Source: Branchipolynoe longqiensis
Taxonomy: Eukaryota; Annelida; Polychaeta; Phyllodocida; Polynoidae
Assembly (NCBI GenBank): GCA_030323885.1
Contig: CM059198.1
Span: forward strand, 57,128,917-57,192,916
Reading direction: 5' to 3'
Length of the DNA: 64,000 nt
The position numbers and the translations under genes are program-made. The notes beneath the pieces were generated by a model. It saw nothing but the letters and a program-made list of their open reading frames with translations, searched no databases and was not told the DNA's origin. Within the stretch, counting starts at the first letter, position 1. Every line of letters starts with the position of its first letter. Below, in pieces: positions 43,215-53,386 of the stretch.

Positions 43215-44052
43215 GGTGGTGTTAGCGAGCCAAAACTGGGTTTGGGCGGGATTTCTAGTTTAGCGGTGAAAAGTCGCTATGTATGGAGCAGTGTTATGGA
43301 AACACCACGAGTTTAAGGTTGGGTAGGCTAACACCACTCCGTACCAGGTTTAAGGGTGGTGTTAGGTTCATATTAGGCCCAAATCTATTCAATGCTATCA
43401 AATTTAGAGAATTACATACTCAAAAAGTGAAATTTTATCAAATGAACCCTAAAATCGAAGCAATATTAACGCCGCGGCTACGTCGGCGGCGATATTCAAT
43501 AATTCATACTGTCAAATCTAAACAAAACAAATCGCTGCCGCCACCGCTGCATCGGCGGTGATATATTACGCCCAAATCTATTCAATGCTATTTTTAACAG
43601 AATTACATACTCAAAAAGTGAAATTTAATCAAATTAACCCTAAAATCGAAGCGATATTAACGCCGCCGCTAAATCGGCGGCGATATTAATATTGTCGAAT
43701 GTAAACAAAACAAATCGCCGCCGCCACCCGCCCCCGCCGCCACATCAGCGGCTATATATTACCGATTAGGCCCAAATCTATTCAATGCTATCATATTTAA
43801 CAGAATACAATAATCAAAAAGTGAAATTTGGTCAAATTAAACCCAAAATCAAAGCGAGATTAATGCCGCCTCCGCCGCAACAGGCTCAGAGGGATTTCCC
43901 AAACCTTTAAATAACTGCTAGTTTAGCTAACGCCTCCGCGCTTTGGCTCCATACATACCCCGTGACCCATTTCCCAACACTGGCGTTAGCTAACCCGAAC
44001 GCGGTCCTGAACACCGGAGCCGATTAATAATTCTTCATGCATACGGACCCAG
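43215..44052. mobile_element. Core-module MITE M2b, tandem to M2a, three core units
   Basis: It follows M2a without its own left terminal repeat (GGTGGTGTTAGCGAGCC onward) and ends CTTCATGCATACGGACCCAGG. Core units start at about 43375, 43570 and 43770, each opening GGCCCAAATCTATTCAATGC. The array therefore reads end-body-end-body-end, as if two elements share the middle terminus. Confidence 0.75.
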
Positions 44053-44212
44053 GATCCTGTACAAGTTAGGAACTCTCCGGTTGTTGAACCCACCTTGTGT
44101 ATGTATATAATATATTATGTATATAACTGTTTTGTTGCATGTATGTAATTGGAAGCACGAAACAACTTATGGACATGTACCATTTAAAAGACTAACGGTT
44201 GTATGGCGGTAG

Positions 44213-44405
44213 CCATAGTAGTCCACACTGACCTCTCAGACAAAGAGCCACATAGACAGGTGAGTGTAGATCGGTTGGTGACATCAGAGAACGTAGGTGG
44301 TATTGATTGTTAGCGCAGTACGCCGGACTTCAAGAGATGTGGGTTCGATCCCTGCTCTAGGCGCAATATTTCCCATTTCCGGCAACCCATGACAATATGT
44401 TTGGA
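44213..44405 (+). mobile_element. SINE-E copy 2
   Basis: CACACTGACCTCTCAGACAA, AGAGCCACATAGACAGGTGA, GGTATTGATTGTTAGCGCAG (A-box-like), GTGGGTTCGATCCCTGCTCT (B box), TAGGCGCAATATTTCCC. It lies just beyond the right side of the MITE cluster, in the same orientation as copy 1. Confidence 0.75.
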
Positions 44406-44424
44406 ATTGCATATATATTGATAC

Positions 44425-44760
44425 CAAGGGGAGCTGGACGTAGCTGGTAGAGTTCCCACCTCTGACGGTGTCCGTCATCATATCGATCCTGCTCAGTGGA
44501 TCCATTTGCAGTTTGGGATATTTTCTTTTTCAACCAGTGGTCCACAACTGGTTTATCAAAGGATGTGGTATGTGATGTCCTGTATGTACATATAACAGAT
44601 CCCTTGCTGCTTATCGGAAAGAGCTGCCTATGTGCTGGCAGAAGGTTTCCTCCAAAACAAATATGTCAGAATTACCATATGTTTGACGTCCAATAGCCGA
44701 TGATGAAAATCAATGTGCTCGAGAGGCGTTGTTACATAAAACAAGGTATACATTTTAGTA
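44425..44760 (+). mobile_element. SINE-D, full length
   Basis: GGACGTAGCTGGTAGAGTTC (A box), ATATCGATCCTGCTCAGTGG (B-box region), TTTTCAACCAGTGGTCCACA, ACATATAACAGATCCCTTGC, TGCTTATCGGAAAGAGC, GGTTTCCTCCAAAACAAATA, tail GTTACATAAAACAAGG. It matches 12880-13215 throughout. Confidence 0.9.
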
Positions 44761-44784
44761 TATGTATCATATTTGTTTACCCAG

Positions 44785-44905
44785 ATTTGGTGACGTAATT
44801 AGTTGAGGGTCCGCTTCCTGAATTTGAACCCTTCATGATCAAACCCTGGCCGAGTATTAACGAGGGTTTCATAATTGGACAGCCTGGCACTCATGTGACG
44901 GTCAG
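44785..44905 (+). mobile_element. Degraded SINE-A head
   Basis: GATTTGGTGACGTAATTAGT, GAGGGTCCGCTTCCTG, CAAACCCTGGCCGAGT and AGCCTGGCACTCA recall the SINE-A head and body start. Confidence 0.35.
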
Positions 44906-44985
44906 TGAACTGTAACGGCAGCTAGGTTCTAACCGACCGCAGCCCGTCACGCCTGAGTTCCTGCGCTTGGTTGCAATTCAATTTA

Positions 44986-45179
44986 CTGTAAAACCTCTCT
45001 AACCGACCACCTCCACAGATCGACCACTACCCCTATATCGATCGCTTTATGTGGGTCCTAAATGATCGCCCATACAATTACCATTGTAACAAAATGAAGA
45101 ACTACCTAAACCAACCTCCTCCCTAATTGGACCGGTTAAAGTCGGTCCCATGGTTTTTCAATTTAGAGAGGATCTACTG
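44986..45179. mobile_element. pogo/Tigger-like MITE (family T), first of a tandem pair
   Basis: The left end CTGTAAAACCTCTCTAACCG and right end TTAGAGAGGATCTACTG are inverted. It is flanked by TA at 44984-44985 and at 45180-45181. Interior ATCGATCGCTTTATGTGGGT. No ORF. Confidence 0.9.
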
Positions 45180-45181
45180 TA

Positions 45182-45374
45182 CAGTCAACCCTCTCTAACC
45201 GACCACCTCCACATATCGACCACTCCCATATATCGATCGTTGTATTTTGGGTCCCAAACGACCCCTCATACAATACCATTGTAGCGAAATAAAAAACTCC
45301 CGAAACCGACCATCTCCCTAAATGTAGCGTTTAAAATCGGGCCGATGGTAGGTCAATTTAAAGAGGTTTGACTG
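45182..45374. mobile_element. pogo/Tigger-like MITE (family T), second of the pair
   Basis: The left end is CAGTCAACCCTCTCTAACCG and the right end TTTAAAGAGGTTTGACTG. TA lies at 45180-45181 (shared with the first copy) and 45375-45376. 193 bp, no ORF. Confidence 0.95.
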
Positions 45375-45691
45375 TAATTGGTAAACATGCAGGCTGACGT
45401 TCAATGAACCGTGCCTGTCAGTGTCAACAAGCACAAGTAGATAATATACTTTCAACTTGCTAATTAGGTCTACCTAAATGTGCAGTACGAAGATGCCTCC
45501 TGAAGTTTGACGGTAGATTAGGACATCGCCCTGTAGTGGTTGAAGACAATTACTGATTTGTTTAATCATGATGGGAATCAATTAAGAATGTTGATATGTT
45601 ACGATGTATTATTGCGCGCTTCTGTCATGTTAACACGAGAAGTAACTTTGGTGCTCCTCCCAGATCGACATGTTTGGTTTAGGTTGGCTGG

Positions 45692-46066
45692 TTGGTTGTT
45701 GGAGTTTTACGTCCGGGCAACATTTAATGTGATATCAGGACAGGTACTGACTTACTTGTGACAGTGCACACTCATGGCAACTTTATTGTGGTGCCCTACT
45801 GGGAGACCAGGTCCTGATATCCCACTCAGTCACATTACCCTGACACTGAGTCAACCAGTCCATGTCATATCCTAATCATGCTTAATGCCTCGATAGGAAG
45901 CAACACATATCAATGTTTAAGTCATTGTTTTGACTCGACCAGGGTTCGAAGCAACACATATCAATGTTTAAATCATTGGTTTGAGTCGACCAGGGTTCGA
46001 ATCCCTGGGTCAGCTGAAACCGGATACGGACGCTCCACTCATTCGGTCATCGCGTCTGCTATGAGG
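45692..46066 (-). mobile_element. SINE-A, full length with internal 57-bp duplication
   Basis: The normal minus-strand body leads to the head. The stretch GAAGCAACACATATCAATGT...GACTCGACCAGGGTTC occurs twice (about 45896-45950 and 45951-46007), duplicating the B-box region. The A-box end is CACTCATTCGGTCATCGCGT. Confidence 0.9.
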
Positions 46067-46289
46067 TTGCAACTTATACCGTCAGCCAAAGATAGTGTAA
46101 CTTCAACAAATAGAAAGCAGAGACATTCTGAAATTGGGATGAAGAAATAAAGACTGTGTTGGTGAACATTAGAACATATAGACTGGCAGAGGGACGGGCA
46201 GGTAAGAAGGGAAGGGAGAAAGAAGGAGGGTTGAGGGAGGAGGGAGGAGCAGGGTAGGTGGGAGGGAAGAAGTGAACCAAGGTAGTTTG

Positions 46290-46572
46290 TTTGTTGTTTT
46301 ACGTCCTAGAAACATCTAAGGTCATATCAGGACCGGTACCGACTTCTGACCGTGCGCACTCATGGCAACTATATCCTGATATCCCACTCAGTCACATTAT
46401 CCTGACATTGATCCAACCAGTCCTTGCCCTATCCTAATAATGCCGAATGCCAGGGTAGGAAGCGACAAGTATCAATTGTTATGTCATTAGTTTGATTCGA
46501 CCAGGGTTCGAACACATGGCACCACGATCTACCAACACGGGAGACGGACGCATTCGGCCATCCCGTCTGGTG
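46290..46572 (-). mobile_element. SINE-A, minus strand, short internal deletion
   Basis: GTTTGTTGTTTTACGTCCTA, GGTCATATCAGGACCGGTAC, then GCAACTATATCCTGATATCC shows loss of the central ~60 bp. The head is GGGTTCGAACACATGGCACC and GCATTCGGCCATCCCGTCTG. Confidence 0.9.
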
Positions 46573-46619
46573 TGAAACAAGGTAGCATGTCCTGCTCCAT
46601 ATCACCTCCATGCCACCAA

Positions 46620-46830
46620 GATTGGCGCGCGCATGCGCGAGCGCATGCGCGACTACGGTAAATATAAACTATGCATGGCGCGCAGAGCTGACCAGCGTAC
46701 AATTGCCGTTCACACGTCGGTGGTAATGCCCCTCGCAGACGCGGAAGTGCAGTGTGCACCGCGCAGTGGTCGCCGGGTAATCAATGCCGGCTCTAATTTA
46801 TTTATACTACATCCGGCATTGCCAGGCATC
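46620..46830. promoter_or_regulatory. CpG-rich patch with two NRF1-like palindromes (possible promoter)
   Basis: GCGCATGCGC occurs at 46629-46638 and again at 46641-46650, 12 bp apart, followed by AAATATAAACT (a weak TATA-like box at about 46660). High CpG continues to 46830. No downstream exon is recognisable, so a functional promoter is only a guess. Confidence 0.3.
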
Positions 46831-46854
46831 TGCGGGTGCTTCCTTTGGGGGAAC

Positions 46855-47055
46855 GGTGTGTGTTTGTGTGTGTGTGGGGGCGGGGGTAGACTGGGAGAGG
46901 GGTCTGTGTGGGGTGGGGGGGTGTTGTTAGACTGGTTAAGTGGTGTGTCTGTGGGGGGGTTGTTAGACTGGGGGATGGGTGGGTGTTGGGGGAGGGGGTT
47001 GTTAGACTGCGGGACGGGTGTCTGTGGGGGGGTGTTGTGAGACTGGGGTCGGTGT
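46855..47055. repeat. GTTGTTAGACTG-GGGG minisatellite
   Basis: GTTGTTAGACTG or GTTGTGAGACTG recurs at about 46922, 46959, 46998 and 47033, with GGGTGTCTGTGGGGGG between. G-rich. Confidence 0.8.
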
Positions 47056-47059
47056 GTGT

Positions 47060-48112
47060 GATGTTGCTGCAGTTAGGGAGGGGTGAGTGTGCTGTTGGTA
47101 CATTTGGCGAGTGTGTGTTGTTACTATACTAGTATGGGAACGACTGTATGTAAGTGCTGATTTGTACATTTGGGGAGTGTGTGCTGGTACTATATTTGGG
47201 GAGTGATATGTATGCAGGTATAGCAATACCTCAGGGAGTTTGACGCCCCTGCCTTGCAGAGTTCTAAACCACTGCCTTGTGGTACAGGTCCTTGACAGAA
47301 CCGAAGGCTAAGGGAGCAAACCCTAAACAGAAAACCATGTCACTGTGGCAGCATTAAGGGCGGTTGATGTATGGAACTCCCAACATCTCCTGACCAGCCA
47401 CTGCAGGGACAAATAGTTTTGCGCCTGTCTTGACATGTTCTTGCCGGTGTGAAACCTCTATTTGATCCCCGAGAGAGTGCCGCTGGTAACTTGCAAAAGC
47501 CAGCAGCACTTCAACACTTTTGCAGGCCGCTTTCATGAAATGTAGGAGAGCAGCAGTCAAGTAATGAAAGCAGTCTTTGTCGCATCGCGACCGACATCAT
47601 GATGATGATGATGATGTGTGTGCTGTTACTGCAGTTTGAGAGGGGTGAGTGTGCTGTTGGTACATTTGGCGAATGGGTGTTGTTATTATAATAGTATTGG
47701 GGAGGAATGTATTCATGTGTTGTTTTGTACATTTGGGGAGTGTGTGCTGTTACTGCAGTTGGGGGTGTGTGAGTGTGGGTTATGTTTGTACATTTGATGT
47801 TACTACTGGGGTTTGTGCTGCTTTGTACATTTGCGCAGTGGGTGCTGCGACTGCTGTTGAGGAGGGGTGAGTGTGCTGTTGGAACATTTGGGGAGGTGGT
47901 ATTGTTACTAGAGTTGAGGATGAGTGTATGGTGTTGGTACATGTGGGGAGTACGTGCTGTTACTACCGTTGGAAAAGGGGTATGTGTGCTGTTTTGTACA
48001 TTTGGGGAGTGGGTGTTGGGGAGTGGGTGTTGTTACTAGAGTTGGAGAGTGTGTGCTGTTGGAACATTTGGAGACTCGGTGTTAATGTTGCCGTGTGTGA
48101 GGGGGAAGTGGC
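47060..48112. repeat. GT-rich array of GTGTGCTGTTGGTACATTTGG-like units, interrupted
   Basis: TGTGCTGTTNNTACATTTGG or GGAACATTTGG recurs at about 47087, 47164, 47650, 47722, 47873, 47985 and 48053, alternating with GTTGTTACTANAGTTG. A non-array stretch (47220-47547) and the short LINE A fragment (47548-47612) split it. Confidence 0.8.
47548..47612 (+). mobile_element. LINE A, last ~45 bp plus (ATG)n tail
   Basis: GAGCAGCAGTCAAGTAATGA, AAGCAGTCTTTGTCGCATCG, CGACCGACATC, then six ATG units. The shortest family A copy, placed inside the GT array. Confidence 0.9.
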
Positions 48113-48131
48113 CTGATCTTACAGTTGAGGA

Positions 48132-48470
48132 GGACCAGACGGGATGGCCGAATGAGTTAGAGCGTCCGTCTCCCGTGCTGGTAGATCGTGGGGTCGTGGG
48201 TTCGAGTCCCGGTCGAGTCAAACCAATGACTTTAAAATTGATACTTGTCGCTTCCTAGCCAGGCGCTTGGCATTATTAGGATAGGGCAAGGACTGGTGTG
48301 CTCAGTGTAAGGATAATGTGACTTAGTGGGATACCAGGTCATGGTGCCAGCGGCCTGGTTTCCCAGTGGGACAGCACTATAAAGTCGCCATGAGTGCGCA
48401 CTGTCACAAGTCGGTACCCGTCCTGATATGACCTTAGATGTTGCTAGGACATAAAATAACAACAAACAAA
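48132..48470 (+). mobile_element. SINE-A reference copy, 339 bp, with 14-bp target duplication
   Basis: The best preserved copy. A box GATGGCCGAATGAGTTAGAG and B box GTGGGTTCGAGTCCCGG about 45 bp apart form a type 2 pol III promoter. The body is GACTTTAAAATTGATACTTG, CTAGCCAGGCGCTTGGCATT, AGTGGGACAGCACTATAAAG, GGTACCCGTCCTGATATGAC. The 3' end is AAAATAACAACAAACAAA. CTTACAGTTGAGGA flanks it at 48118-48131 and 48471-48484. The tRNA-like head has no anticodon-stem evidence of being a functional tRNA. Confidence 0.97.
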
Positions 48471-48654
48471 CTTACAGTTGAGGAAGGTAGAAATATATCT
48501 ACGATATGGACCGCCCGTCCGCACTAGCATACTATTAGCTGGTGTTACTTTCTACTGATAAGGGTCGGTGTAGTCAACACCACTTCTACTGGGACTACTA
48601 TCTGGTAGTGGAGCCCATTATGGAATAGAACACTAGCCCAACTAGTTTTTTATT

Positions 48655-48740
48655 TTTGTTGGGGAAAGTATTTATTCATCTGAATATGATATTTATCAGC
48701 GCTGCAGTGCTGGTCTTCCGGCCTTCTTACTATTGGAATT
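48655..48740 (+). repeat. Dispersed repeat (partner of 37205)
   Basis: GAAAGTATTTATTCATCTGA and CTGGTCTTCCGGCCTTCTTA resemble 37215-37280. Confidence 0.45.
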
Positions 48741-48902
48741 GACAGTCTAAATAATCTGTTTTGTTAGTGCTGTTTTAGTTACAGCCCCAATCCTGTAGAA
48801 TTAAGGGAATGTCTCCTGCTGTATACTGTACAGCCACTATGGTACATGCAACAATGGGGACCAGCACTGAGTAGAAAGTGTATACTCGGGGCAACTGAAA
48901 TA

Positions 48903-48948
48903 ATCATTGAATGCGATCATATTTAACAGAATTACATACTCAAACAAG
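48903..48948 (+). repeat. Isolated piece of the shared core module
   Basis: TTGAATGCGATCATATTTAA directly followed by CAGAATTACATACTCAAA is identical in wording to the core of M2a, with no MITE termini around it. Confidence 0.8.
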
Positions 48949-49270
48949 GTAAGTTTATAGTTGACAAGACATTTTGTCTGTCTTATATAATGTTCAATGT
49001 GTTTAAACAGGTTGATAGATGTGTAGGATGTTCGGTGTGTTGATGGTTTGTTCATGATGATTAAGGGAGGTGGCAGGGGAGGGGGACCCTTTGGGTGGGC
49101 GGTGGGAGGGGATACAGTTCTAGGTAATTACTATTCATAAACAATTGTTTCTAAAAGGGTGAATATAACTTTATGTTCATTATATGCTAATTGTCAATCT
49201 ACATTAGGCCAGTGTTGTCTAATAGTACTCGGATATACATTAGGACTGACAGAGATCGGTTACGTGTGTA

Positions 49271-49575
49271 CCGGACGCGGTAGCCGAATTGGTAGAGTGC
49301 AGTCTTCTCGTTCGGGAGATCGGAGTTCGACTCCCAGTCGAGTCAAACCAATGACTTATGAAATTGATACTTGTCGCGTCCTAGTCTAGCAATCAGCATT
49401 AACAGGATAGGGCAAGGACTGGTTAGCACAGTATCATATTAATGTGACGGCGGCCAGGTCCCACAGTGGGGCAGCAGTATTAAGTCCCCATGAGTGCACA
49501 CTGTCCCAAGTCGGAACCCATCCTGATATGACCTTAGATGTTGCCAGAATGTAAAATTCCAACAAACAAACAAAT
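49271..49575 (+). mobile_element. SINE-A, H2 head and ACTCCAACAA-type end
   Basis: The head is ACGCGGTAGCCGAATTGGTA (A box) and GGAGTTCGACTCCCAGTCG (B box), a different tRNA-like head from the GACGGGATGGCC type. The body is the normal one and the end is AGAATGTAAAATTCCAACAAAC. Confidence 0.9.
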
Positions 49576-49579
49576 CGGT

Positions 49580-50018
49580 TGGGTTTGAAGCCACAAAGGG
49601 GAGTGAGTATCCTATCACTGGCCAGGCTCTTTACAATAGTCGTAGGCTTGTTGTTTAATAGTTGTTATTCACATAATTTGGCTGCTCTCAGCACCAAAAC
49701 TCGCGTCTTAGTGGTGATGTTTTTTGTTGGCGATGACAACTGCGATAGCCCCACTGTGCCAATTATCGCTCATACCTATCTATTACTGCAACGCGACATG
49801 CCGGGCGTTCGGAACATCCCAGAACGAGGCTGATGTAAGTAGGCCGCAGCGCCGTCTGGTGGCGTCAGCAGGCGGCGCGACGTCCATCACCATTGGTGGT
49901 CATTGATTATTGGTGGGGGCCTCCCCCTCCCCCTACACCCCCCCCCCCCCACCACCATCTTGATTAGTGCTGAATCAATGGAACGGCATCCCAGGAAACC
50001 TGCCTGCGTCGGCATATA
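49580..50018. other. Unassigned stretch, GC-richer, with a C14 run
   Basis: No gene recognised. Poly-C at about 49936-49951. The GCGCCGTCTGGTGGCG stretch (49850) is GC-rich. Confidence 0.4.
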
Positions 50019-50020
50019 CA

Positions 50021-50021
<1 letters not shown>

Positions 50022-50056
<35 letters not shown>

Positions 50057-50072
50057 ATATATATATATATAT
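50022..50072. repeat. (TA)n microsatellite
   Basis: Two TA runs separated by TATC. Confidence 0.9.
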
Positions 50073-50344
50073 GTGTATGCTTATATATATTCTTACGATG
50101 CCGGTATATACATATATATGGATGTCTGAACTTATGGATGCATATACATGAATATATGCGAATACATTGCATATATATATACTTATATGCAGGGATATAT
50201 ATAGGTTTACGACCTAACAACATCTATGGTAATATCTAGAATGATAAGGAGTTCTGACAAGGCACACTCATGGCGGATTAAGGCCATCTATCCATATATT
50301 CTTGCCTTGTGGCATGTTTCCTAATTCTGTGCTCACTTGTGAAA

Positions 50345-50575
50345 TTGTAACACACCACACAAGCAATGGACATGTTCATTCTCTAATATTTCCTGGTCAG
50401 AACGTCACATGTGCCATGCTCAAGGTCATATGGTCCCTGGTTCCAACCTATTGACAAAAACACTAAGCAAATCACAGGTGCATTGGCTGTGTGGCACATC
50501 ACAAGGTCACACGCGAACACATATCAAGGGAACATGCCACAAGGGAACAATCTATGGATACATTGTCGTAGAAAC
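50345..50575 (+). repeat. Dispersed ~220-bp repeat (partner of 54805-55010)
   Basis: GGACATGTTCATTCTCTAAT, TCACATGTGCCATGCTCAAG, CACAAGGTCACACGCGAACA, GCCACAAGGGAACAATCTAT. The same order at 54805-55010. No termini found. Confidence 0.8.
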
Positions 50576-50726
50576 AGTAGGCGACCGCAACATAAAGCTT
50601 CAATAAACAAACAGACAAGCCACGGGCTGATATTGCATCTATAGGCATGGGTCGGTGCAGACTAGACAACCACCATATGGTGTTGGGGATCATACAGCAG
50701 TAGATTAGAGTGTTTGAGCTATATGC

Positions 50727-51330
50727 TCAGGCCAAGTCGGAGACTCCACCATCAGAGCCTATCACATGTGGTGAGGATGCTCTGTTCAGTTTTGTCATGA
50801 ACAGTAATGAGTTTGAATCTGCTGGCGTTAACTGGGTGTATCCTGATATCTGTGGTTCATCTGGTATTTTTGTTAACACCTTGTCAAGCTGCCTTTTGCA
50901 TGAGTGTACACTGCAGTTTGATTGATTTATAATGTAAGCTGGCATTATATTGAAGAGCTGTACTCCTCAGACCGAAAGACTTCCTTCCCACAGTGTTCTA
51001 GTTGATTGTGAGGCTTTTGTATTTATTGCTGGTACCTTACCAAGTCTGCCATATCTTTTTGAATGATACGTTGTTATGCCATAGTTTGTTAGTTTGCCTT
51101 AAATCATTTTCCAGGTGTATATAATTTGATATCTCTCACATCGACGTTCAATGGAGTAGATCTTGAGGAATTTTAGTCTGTCCCATTAATCCAGGCTCTT
51201 GGTGTCTTCGATATATGATGTGAAGATGCATTTCAGTTACTCTAGCTTTGTCAGCTGTCCTTTAGAAGTTGGTATCCACAGTTGTGAACAGTAGTCTATC
51301 CGTGGAAGTATTTTGGAGTTCCACAGGGTC
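50727..51330 (-). pseudogene. LINE relic C, RT C-terminal region (Jockey/CR1-like), four stops
   Basis: One minus-strand frame, read from about 51330 to 50727, gives LPRIDYCSQLWIPTS, then WDRLKFLKIYSIERRCERYQ, IIYTWKMI, YHSKRYGRLGKVPAI, LWEGSLSV, LFNIMPAYI, then KRQLDKVLTKIPDEPQISGY and SNSLLF. This order (L..DYCSQLW, RLK.L.IYS.ERR.ERY.II..WK, LFN.LP, LD..L..IPD.P) is the post-RT region of many animal Jockey/CR1-type elements. Stops interrupt it after KLE, after KSLD, after WKMI and after SLSV. The catalytic domain is gone. Confidence 0.85.
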
Positions 51331-51599
51331 TACCAAACCGCTATCACCTAATGGTAATACAGAATACCCACATCCTACTTACCTCTCATCAGGAAGTCCA
51401 ATATGGGAACTGGATCCAAACTCTGCTGGCACTCCGGGACACGCTTCGGGGAATGCTGTGATCAGCCACTTCCGTCAAATAAGACTCCGGCTCGCCTTGA
51501 TTGAAAGTGCGGGCGATTCCCACTAAGTGGTCGGGCATTTTTGGAGGTCAATTCGGGAGATTCATGGAATAAATCAGTGTTTATTTGCTTCACCACCCA

Positions 51600-52295
51600 G
51601 AGTCTTCATTACAGACAGATAGAGACTCCTCCTGTCCCTTCCCCCCTGCCCCCTTTCCACCTGTCCTCCATTTCCCTTTCTCTCCTTTCCCTCCGACCTG
51701 CTCCCTTTCCATCCTTTCCTCTCCCTTCCTCTCCCTGACTCTAGCTAGCCCGCCCTTCCCCTCCCTTCCCCTCCCTTCCCCTCCCTTCCCCTCCCGTTCC
51801 CTCCCTTCCCTTCCCTTCCCGTCCTCCTCCCTTCAGCTCCCTTCCCATCCCTCCATCCATTCCCTTCCCTTCCGCTCCCTTTGCCTCCCTTCCCCTCCCT
51901 TCCGCTCCCTTCCCCTCCATTTCCCTCCCTCCCCCCTGTCCCCATCCATTCCCCTCCCTTCTCTTTCCTTCCCCTCCCCCTCTCCTTTCCATTGTCTCCA
52001 TTCCCCGCCCATCGTCACCCGTCCGCTCTCCTGCCTTTTCTTGTCTACTTCTCCCGTCCCACACTTCCACGCCCTTCTCCCCCTTTCAATCATCTCTCAC
52101 CTCGTCTTACTTTACTGGCTCCTGACCCAGTCCCTCCCCATTCCCTCGTTGTTCCTCCCATTCCCTCTCTTTCCCTCCCCTCCCTTCCCTTCCCATCTCC
52201 CCTGCCCCCTCCCATCCTCCCCCTTCCCTTCCCCTCCTCCCACCCCCTCCCCTATTCTACCATTCCCTTCCCCTCACCTCGAGTTCTCTCCTTTC
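51600..52295. repeat. CT-rich (CCCTTCCCCTCC)n tract
   Basis: The plus strand is nearly all pyrimidine, with CTTCCCCTCC repeated 10-12 bp apart around 51755-51900. Long S/P-rich (+) and G/E/R-rich (-) frames come from it and are not genes. Confidence 0.9.
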
Positions 52296-52316
52296 ACTGA
52301 ATAGATCCGGTTACTG

Positions 52317-52502
52317 CAGAAGGCTCTGGAGTCAAGCTTGGCAACATTAATTGTGCATGGCTGCACTTCAAATATCTTTAAAATTAGGCATTTAACTTAA
52401 AAGTTACTTCAAACTAAAGTAAGGTACATTATACCGATCAGCCTAATGTATTTATCTCAGAAAATGTCAGAAACTCAAAACCATCGGACTTTGCAACTTT
52501 AG
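52317..52502 (-). mobile_element. MITE-P fragment, minus strand
   Basis: CCATCGGACTTTGCAACTTT closes it on the right (left TIR reversed). AATGTATTTATCTCAGAAAA and AAGTTACTTCAAACTAAAGT are the reversed interior, and it starts at TTACTGCAGAAGGCTC. Confidence 0.85.
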
Positions 52503-52628
52503 TAATAGTGAGCGCCTGGCTAGGTAGCGACAAGAACCAATTTGTAAGTCATTGGTTTGACTCGAACATGGTCCATGATCTACCAAAATGGGAGACAGAC
52601 GCTCAAGTCATTCAGCCATCCCATCTGG
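52503..52628 (-). mobile_element. SINE-A 5' part, minus strand, next to MITE-P
   Basis: GAGCGCCTGGCTAGGTAGCG, TAAGTCATTGGTTTGACTCG, AAAATGGGAGACAGACGC, TCATTCAGCCATCCCATCTG. The B box is deleted. Confidence 0.85.
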
Positions 52629-52989
52629 TGAGAGAGGAAAGCAAAAGAGGGGGTATGGGAAGAGACGTGGGGGGGTGGGGGGGACAGGAGATACGGGTAC
52701 AGGATGGCCATAAGGAGGTGTGGGATGAGGGATGAGGTGCGAGGTATAGAGGAGAGAGGATTGATTGGAGCTTTGGAAAAGAAAGGTGAGGATGATAGAA
52801 AGGATAGCGAACATAGGATATGGAAAAGGAGGGCGGGAAAGGGTAGAGGCTTGTTTGATTGATTGGTGGTTGCTTTACGCCATTTTCGGCAGCATATGCC
52901 ATATTCACGGCGAGAAATGTATGTTTTTTGTTCAAACCATCACTTTTACATGTAATGTAGAGGCAGTGAAGGAAGAGGAAGGTTTTTTT

Positions 52990-53286
52990 GTTCATTTGTT
53001 GTTGTTTTACGTCCTAACCACATCTAAGGTCATATCAAGATGGGTACTGACTTGTGACAGTGAGCACTTATGGTGACTTTATAGTGCTGTCCAATTGGGA
53101 TACCAGGCCGCCAGCACCATGATCTGATATCCCACTCAGTCATATTATCCTGACACTGAGCCAACCAGTCCTTGCCCTATCTTAATAATGCTGAGCACCT
53201 GGCTCGGAAGTGACAAGTGTCAATTTTTAAGGAATTGGTTTGACTCGATATGGGTTCGAACCCACGATCCTATGGTCTACCAGAAG
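52990..53286 (-). mobile_element. SINE-A, minus strand, A box missing
   Basis: TTGTTGTTTTACGTCCTAAC through CCAACCAGTCCTTGCCCTAT to GGGTTCGAACCCACGATCC (B box), then the break at CTACCAGAAGAGG. Confidence 0.9.
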
Positions 53287-53328
53287 AGGAAGGAGAGAAA
53301 GAAACAACGGATACTGAGGAACAGGAAA

Positions 53329-53386
53329 TTTAGATAATTGCTTTGGTTCTGAAAATTTGATGTTTTCATCGGACTATGCAGCTTTA
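53329..53386 (+). mobile_element. MITE-P right-end fragment
   Basis: TTTAGATAATTGCTTTGGTT, TGTTTTCATCGGACTATGCA, GCTTTAA. The left part is missing. Confidence 0.8.

Noticed and set aside
48132..48220. tRNA gene in a SINE head (also at 27990-28052, 36437-36535, 58970-59050)
   Set aside because: A and B boxes are present, but no paired acceptor stem is seen and the head runs into a repeated body; these are SINE promoters.
51585..52304. A 239-codon S/P/F-rich frame and G/E/R-rich antisense frames
   Set aside because: Direct product of the CCCTTCCCCTCC tract.
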